Position numbers and translations under genes: made by a program. From an uncultured Clostridia bacterium (GTDB lineage: Bacteria > Bacillota > Clostridia > Christensenellales > UBA1242): a stretch of 56,943 nucleotides of DNA. Under the pieces are notes generated by a model. The model saw only the letters and a list, made by a program, of their open reading frames with translations, was not told where the DNA came from and did not search any database. Shown piece by piece: positions 53,300 through 56,943 of this stretch; the first letter of the stretch is position 1; each line of letters starts with the position of its first letter. The stretch is from NCBI GenBank assembly GCA_947053595.1, contig CAMRSX010000009.1, positions 1 to 56,943 of the forward strand, given 5' to 3'.

Positions 53300-54085
53300 A
53301 TGGACACAAAAGAAAATGTTAAGGCTGCAGCTGGGTCTGCAAAAAAGAAAAAGTGCATTCATGATGGCCACAGGGCTAGGTTGACTGACCTTGCAATTAA
53401 TGCTGGGTTGGAAAACATGAGCCAGTTTCAGGTTTTGGAATATTTTCTTACTTACATCTTTCCGCGCGGTGATGTCAACCCTTTGGCACACCGTTTGTTG
53501 GACAAGTTTGACAGCTTCACTCATGTTGTGGAGGCAAGTGTTCAAGATTTGAAAACTGTGGATGGCATTGCAGACCGCTCTGCCAAGATGATTCATATGT
53601 TTTGCGAGTTGTTCTATTATTTCACCGAGTCTAAGATGGGCAAAAAGTGTGTTGTTAAGCACAAGCTGGAACTTGTGGACATTGTGGAAGATTTGCTTCG
53701 CTTCCGAACTGCAGAAACGGCTTTGCTTTTGGCGCTCAGCCCTGCCAAAGTGATTACTCACAGGCGAAAGGTTACCATTGACAGAAACAACGAAGTGTCC
53801 ATATCTTTTCTGGAAATTGGCAACTTTTTGGCTTCGTCCAAAACCAGCACTTTGGTGATTGCGCACGGGCATCCTTATGGAAGCGCAATGCCTTCATCTT
53901 CTGATTTGGAATCCTACGAAAAAACTTCTGAATTTTGCAAAACTTGCGGAGTGCACTTGTTGGACTCTTACATTGTGGGAGAGGACGGCGTTTACAGCCA
54001 AGCTGACAAAAAATTGCTTAGAAAATATTATGATGTGGCAGACCTTAAAAGCGCTTTTGTGGACGCTGCAAATCAGGCAAACTGA
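53300..54085 (+). CDS. radC: RadC family JAB-domain protein
   Basis: A 261-residue protein with a helix-hairpin-helix region (LEYFLTYIFPRGDVNPLAHRLL through LKTVDGIADRSAKMI, about 40-105). A C-terminal JAB/MPN-type domain has metal site VIAHGHPYGSAMPSSSDLES (His189, His191, Asp near 202). The family was named for DNA repair but its function remains unproven; many copies sit on mobile DNA. AAAGGATG precedes the ATG. It starts 29 bases after the giant gene with no terminator between, so it may be cotranscribed. Confidence 0.88.
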   Translation: MDTKENVKAAAGSAKKKKCIHDGHRARLTDLAINAGLENMSQFQVLEYFLTYIFPRGDVNPLAHRLLDKFDSFTHVVEASVQDLKTVDGIADRSAKMIHMFCELFYYFTESKMGKKCVVKHKLELVDIVEDLLRFRTAETALLLALSPAKVITHRRKVTIDRNNEVSISFLEIGNFLASSKTSTLVIAHGHPYGSAMPSSSDLESYEKTSEFCKTCGVHLLDSYIVGEDGVYSQADKKLLRKYYDVADLKSAFVDAANQAN

Positions 54086-54092
54086 AAAACAA

Positions 54093-54126
54093 AAAAAAGC
54101 TCAGCACTTGTGGCTGAGTTTTTTTG
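54093..54126. terminator. Bidirectional terminator after radC
   Basis: CTCAGC (54100-54105) pairs with GCTGAG (54113-54118), extended by A-T pairs into flanking A- and T-runs. It can also serve the minus-strand gene ending at 54165. Confidence 0.8.
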
Positions 54127-54164
54127 TTGGGGAAAGTTGAAAAGTTTGAGAAGAAAAAAGGGAT

Positions 54165-54551
54165 TTAAAACATTTTCAGGACAAAATAACAAATGACAAT
54201 TCCAACTGCTGTGCCAAACAGTGCGGAGATGAACGAGAGAATTATGGTGGCGGTGTTTAGGTTTTTTTCTTTGGCTTTGGGGCGGCTGATTTTTTTTGGC
54301 TTTTCATTCTCCAAAATTTCAAAGCCATATGGCAACACGGCAAGACAAAAGACATCGTCGTCATCATATTTGACGGAGATGATGTCTTGGCGCTCTAAAT
54401 GCGTCAGGATGTGTTTCACAGCCTCGCTGTCCATGCGATAATGTTTGGGAAGTGACATGATGATGTCAGAAACTTCCACAATTTTATAGCTGCCATCTTT
54501 GCCTTCCTTTGCCAAAATGGACAGGACAAGCTTGGATTTGGTGTCAATCAT
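54165..54551 (-). CDS. Small winged-helix-like protein with C-terminal membrane helix
   Basis: A 128-residue protein of unknown function. The N-terminal part (MIDTKSKLVLSILAKEGKDG, then VEVSDIIMSLPKHYRMDSEAVKHIL, then HLERQDIISVKYDDDDVFCLAVLP) has the helix order and final beta-hairpin of a winged helix. A basic linker (KKISRPKAKEK) leads to a C-terminal helix (about 103-126). ATG 54551 is chosen because it then lines up with the divergent neighbour; a TTG at 54611 would add 20 residues. It may be a membrane-tethered DNA-binding protein. Confidence 0.6.
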   Translation of the reverse strand: MIDTKSKLVLSILAKEGKDGSYKIVEVSDIIMSLPKHYRMDSEAVKHILTHLERQDIISVKYDDDDVFCLAVLPYGFEILENEKPKKISRPKAKEKNLNTATIILSFISALFGTAVGIVICYFVLKMF

Positions 54552-54667
54552 ACACTTATTTTTTCTCAACTGAAAGCTTTTTATGTCAGAATATTTAATA
54601 TTATTTGACAAAAACTATATAAAAACACACACAGTGTGACTTTTTTAGGAGGCGAAAAACTTTTGTT

Positions 54668-55027
54668 ATGACAAAAAAAGAAAAGCTTGTTATGTCATAT
54701 CTTTGCAATCGCTGTCAGCAGAAGCGGACATATCTCATTTCGCCGCAAGAAATTACGCAGGCGCTGTCTAAGCGCTTTGTGCTTTCGGTGGAAGAGATTG
54801 ACGAGATTATGGTTTCGCTTTCCAACGAAAATTACATTGATTTTGTGGTGTCAGAAAGCAAAAAAGGTTATTTTTATTGCGTAAACCTTAAAAAATGTGG
54901 GCAAACCTATAATGCCGACACCAAAAGAAACCGCCGCACTTTTGGATTGCTTGTTTTGCGAAGTATGTTTTTGGCAGTTGTCAGTTTTGTGTTTGGCGTG
55001 ATTTTGAAAGCCATATTCAAGGGATAA
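54668..55027 (+). CDS. Small winged-helix-like protein with C-terminal membrane helix (paralogue-like)
   Basis: A 119-residue protein built like its divergent neighbour. The N-terminus is MTKKEKLVMSYLCNRC. A helical pair follows (ISPQEITQALSKRFVLSVEEIDEIMVSL), then a hairpin (NYIDFVVSESKKGYFYCVNL). A basic segment with KRNRRTFG leads to a C-terminal membrane helix (about 95-116). AGGAGG (54647-54652) is 15 nt before ATG 54668, unusually far, and no closer in-frame start is seen. The stop is followed at once by the 170-bp repeat. Confidence 0.65.
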   Translation: MTKKEKLVMSYLCNRCQQKRTYLISPQEITQALSKRFVLSVEEIDEIMVSLSNENYIDFVVSESKKGYFYCVNLKKCGQTYNADTKRNRRTFGLLVLRSMFLAVVSFVFGVILKAIFKG

Positions 55028-55364
55028 ACTGCGCTTTTGGCTTGTTTTCGTGCTTGCACGAAAAGCTGCGCTTTGACGCTTGTTTATCCCTTTCGCGGCC
55101 AAACGAAAGTCGCATTTCGCTTATGCTTCATTGGCGACTTTGCCGCGACTCTCTCGCGAAGAAGGAGAGATTAAGCATTGGCGGAAAAATTATAAAACTG
55201 CGCTTTTGGCTTGTTTTCGTGCTTGCACGAAAAGCTGCGCTTTGACGCTTGTTTATCCCTTTCGCGGCCAAACGAAAGTCGCATTTCGCTTATGCTTCAT
55301 TGGCGACTTTGCCGCGACTCTCTCGCGAAGAAGGAGAGGTTAAGCATTGGCGGAAAAAATTATA
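55025..55364. repeat. 170-bp tandem direct repeat, two near-identical copies
   Basis: Copy 1 (55025-55194) and copy 2 (55195-55364) differ by one substitution and one inserted A near their ends. Each holds the perfect hairpin TTTTCGTGC-TT-GCACGAAAA (55044-55063; 55214-55233). A degraded third copy begins at about 55365. ORFs across it are a by-product of the repeat. Confidence 0.9.
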
Positions 55365-55660
55365 AAACTGCGCTGACTGCTTGTTTTTTTGCAATCTGCC
55401 AAACGCAAATCGCACTTCGTTGGCGACCAAAGCGCGACCCTATTGCGTTGTTGCGAAAGCAGCCGACGCTGCCAGACCCGCGGGTGCCAAAGCCCAACAT
55501 CTCGCTGGCGATTACAAAAAGCGGCGTTGCGGGGAGGTGCGCCCGTAAGCCCGACAGCAAGAAAATGGACAGAGATGGTTCGACTCCACTTCGTTCCGCT
55601 CAACATGACCGCGGGTGTACTTCGTTCCGCTCAACATGACGATTGGAGGCACCCGCTGTC
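55365..55660. repeat. Degraded third repeat and palindromic repeat locus 3
   Basis: A diverged 170-bp-type unit is followed by ACATCTCGCTGGCGA (55498-55512), GGACAGAGATGGTTCGACTC with CGCTCAACATGAC (55566-55610), and a second CGTTCCGCTCAACATGAC (55623-55640). The latter match the modules at 9290 and 15718. No gene is seen from 55028 to 55731. Confidence 0.7.
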
Positions 55661-55715
55661 AATTATGAAGTGATTTTTTAATTTTGCAAATTTTTTATGT
55701 TTTTCTTCTTTTTTG

Positions 55716-55724
55716 TGTTAGAAT
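55716..55724 (+). promoter_or_regulatory. Extended -10 promoter of uvrB
   Basis: TGTTAGAAT (55716-55724), then 7 nt, then ATG 55732. No Shine-Dalgarno site is present. It is the same nonamer as at 27548-27556. Confidence 0.65.
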
Positions 55725-55731
55725 ATATGAT

Positions 55732-56943
55732 ATGGAACAGAAATTTAAGTTGGTGTCAAAATATAAGCCGGCGGGTGACCAGCCCGAGGCGATTGAAAAG
55801 CTTGTGGAAGGCATTGAGGATGGATTGAAAGACCAAGTGCTTTTGGGCGTGACGGGCTCTGGAAAAACTTACACAATGGCAAACATCATTGAAAAGGTGC
55901 AAAAGCCCACATTGGTGATTGCACACAACAAAACGCTTGCCGCTCAGCTTTGCAACGAGTTTAGAGAATTTTTTCCAAACAATCGTGTGGAATATTTTGT
56001 TTCTTATTATGATTATTATCAGCCAGAGGCTTACATTGTTTCGTCGGACACATACATTGAAAAGGACATGAGTGTGAATGAAGACATCGACAAGCTTCGT
56101 TCCTCTGCCACATCTTCGCTTTTGGAGCGCAAAGACACCATTGTGGTGGCGTCTGTTTCTTGCATATATGGCTTGGGCAGCCCAGAGGAATATCACAACC
56201 TGCACATTGCCTTACGTGAAGGGGAAGAGTGTGACCGTGACGAGCTTATCAATCACCTGATTGCCATTCAATATACGCGCAACGACATTGATTTTAAGCG
56301 CACCACCTTCCGTGTGAAGGGGGATGTGGTGGACATTTTTCCTGCCAACCAAAGTGAGATGGCAATTCGCGTCAGGTTTTTTGGCGACGAAATTGAAAAG
56401 ATTTTTGAGTTTGACCCTGTGAGCGGCAATATGCTTAATGAGGTAAGTTTTGTGGCGGTTTATCCTGCAACGCACTATGCTGTGGGCAGCGCTCGCTTGC
56501 AAAATGCCATCGAGCAGATTGAAAAGGACAGGCAAAAGGCGGTGGCGGATTTTACGGCACACGGCAAGCCGCTGGAGGCGGAGAGGATTGGGCAGCGCGT
56601 GGCTTATGACCTTGAGATGATGAAAGAAGTGGGCTATTGCAGCGGCATTGAAAATTATTCGCGATATTTTGACGGCCGAAAGCCGGGAGAGGCTCCTTAC
56701 ACGCTGATTGACTATTTCCCAAACGACTTTTTGACAATCATTGACGAAAGCCACATGACCATTCCGCAGGTGAGGGCAATGTTCAATGGCGACAAGGCGA
56801 GAAAGAATTCACTGGTGGATTTTGGTTTTCGATTGGAGGCGGCGCGTGACAACCGTCCACTGAAGTTTGACGAGTTTGAAACAAGGCTGAAACAAACCAT
56901 CTTTGTTTCGGCAACGCCGGGGCCTTATGAGCTGGAAAAGGCG
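55732..56943 (+). CDS. uvrB: Excinuclease ABC subunit B, 3' end outside window
   Basis: The frame is open from ATG 55732 to the last base, covering the first 404 residues of a protein usually near 660. It has the conserved N-terminus ([15 protein letters not shown]), Walker A GVTGSGKT, the beta-hairpin region [11 protein letters not shown], and [12 protein letters not shown]. The helicase motif TIIDESHMT and the following [10 protein letters not shown] are also present. UvrB verifies damage and loads UvrC in nucleotide excision repair, with Mfd (also in this window) feeding it damaged sites. Confidence 0.96.
   Translation, partial: MEQKFKLVSKYKPAGDQPEAIEKLVEGIEDGLKDQVLLGVTGSGKTYTMANIIEKVQKPTLVIAHNKTLAAQLCNEFREFFPNNRVEYFVSYYDYYQPEAYIVSSDTYIEKDMSVNEDIDKLRSSATSSLLERKDTIVVASVSCIYGLGSPEEYHNLHIALREGEECDRDELINHLIAIQYTRNDIDFKRTTFRVKGDVVDIFPANQSEMAIRVRFFGDEIEKIFEFDPVSGNMLNEVSFVAVYPATHYAVGSARLQNAIEQIEKDRQKAVADFTAHGKPLEAERIGQRVAYDLEMMKEVGYCSGIENYSRYFDGRKPGEAPYTLIDYFPNDFLTIIDESHMTIPQVRAMFNGDKARKNSLVDFGFRLEAARDNRPLKFDEFETRLKQTIFVSATPGPYELEKA

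Noticed and set aside
55025..55400. CRISPR array
   Set aside because: Units are 170 bp, adjacent and without spacers, and no cas genes are present. No CRISPR-type repeat was seen elsewhere in the window.
55042..55639. ORFs across the 170-bp repeats (67, 87 and 142 residues)
   Set aside because: They share repeated N-terminal sequence only because the DNA is repeated, and lack ribosome binding sites.
1..56943. tRNA or rRNA genes
   Set aside because: No cloverleaf with GTTCGAATC-type T-arms or rRNA segments was recognised in any intergenic gap.

Overview
The window looks like a chromosomal segment of an endospore-forming Firmicute of the Clostridia type with moderately low GC. The evidence is spoIIID with a textbook sigma-E promoter, a SpoIIQ-like M23 protein, a SpoVB-type flippase, a VanW protein, and the clostridial order glmU-like / pth / mfd / lipoprotein. 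A lineage of uncultured gut Clostridia is my inference; no rRNA or tRNA gene is present to confirm it.

Layout: (1) 1-900, the 3' part of comF and its terminator. (2) 900-4860, an AT-rich insert with a large serine recombinase, an APH/choline-kinase-like gene, a small P-loop kinase and a cluster of hairpins. (3) 4918-9237, marR-cysS on the minus strand, divergent from recD2. (4) 9468-13737, a P-type ATPase with a basic low-complexity tail, divergent from a CCA-adding enzyme. (5) 13835-19724, vanW, a TVP38/DedA-like protein, an unlisted 54-residue LysM protein (minus), spoVB-like, DUF421 and DUF4363. (6) 19812-27450, a membrane-anchored surface protein (minus), then a degenerate GlmU-like protein, pth, mfd and a SurA/PrsA-like lipoprotein. 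(7) 27566-32253, an MprF-type flippase domain protein, three small membrane or exported proteins, then spoIIQ-like, acpP and spoIIID. (8) 32727-53270, one 20.5-kb gene for a 6847-residue lipoprotein made of Ig-like and GLUG-type repeats, followed closely by a radC-like gene. (9) 54165-56943, a divergent pair of small winged-helix-like membrane proteins, a 170-bp tandem repeat, and the 5' part of uvrB, which runs off the window.

Two genome-wide habits stand out. First, about ten first genes of transcription units have a -10 hexamer 5-9 nt before the start codon and no Shine-Dalgarno sequence, which predicts leaderless mRNAs. Genes inside operons and several others carry normal GGAGG sites. Second, intergenic gaps carry a family of imperfect palindromic repeats at three loci, plus a second family directly after stop codons.

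Functionally, the housekeeping genes cover DNA repair (mfd, uvrB, recD2, radC-like) and translation (cysS, cca, pth). The envelope and sporulation genes (vanW, spoVB, lysM, DUF421/DUF4363, spoIIQ, spoIIID) are grouped in the middle. The most unusual object is the giant lipoprotein.
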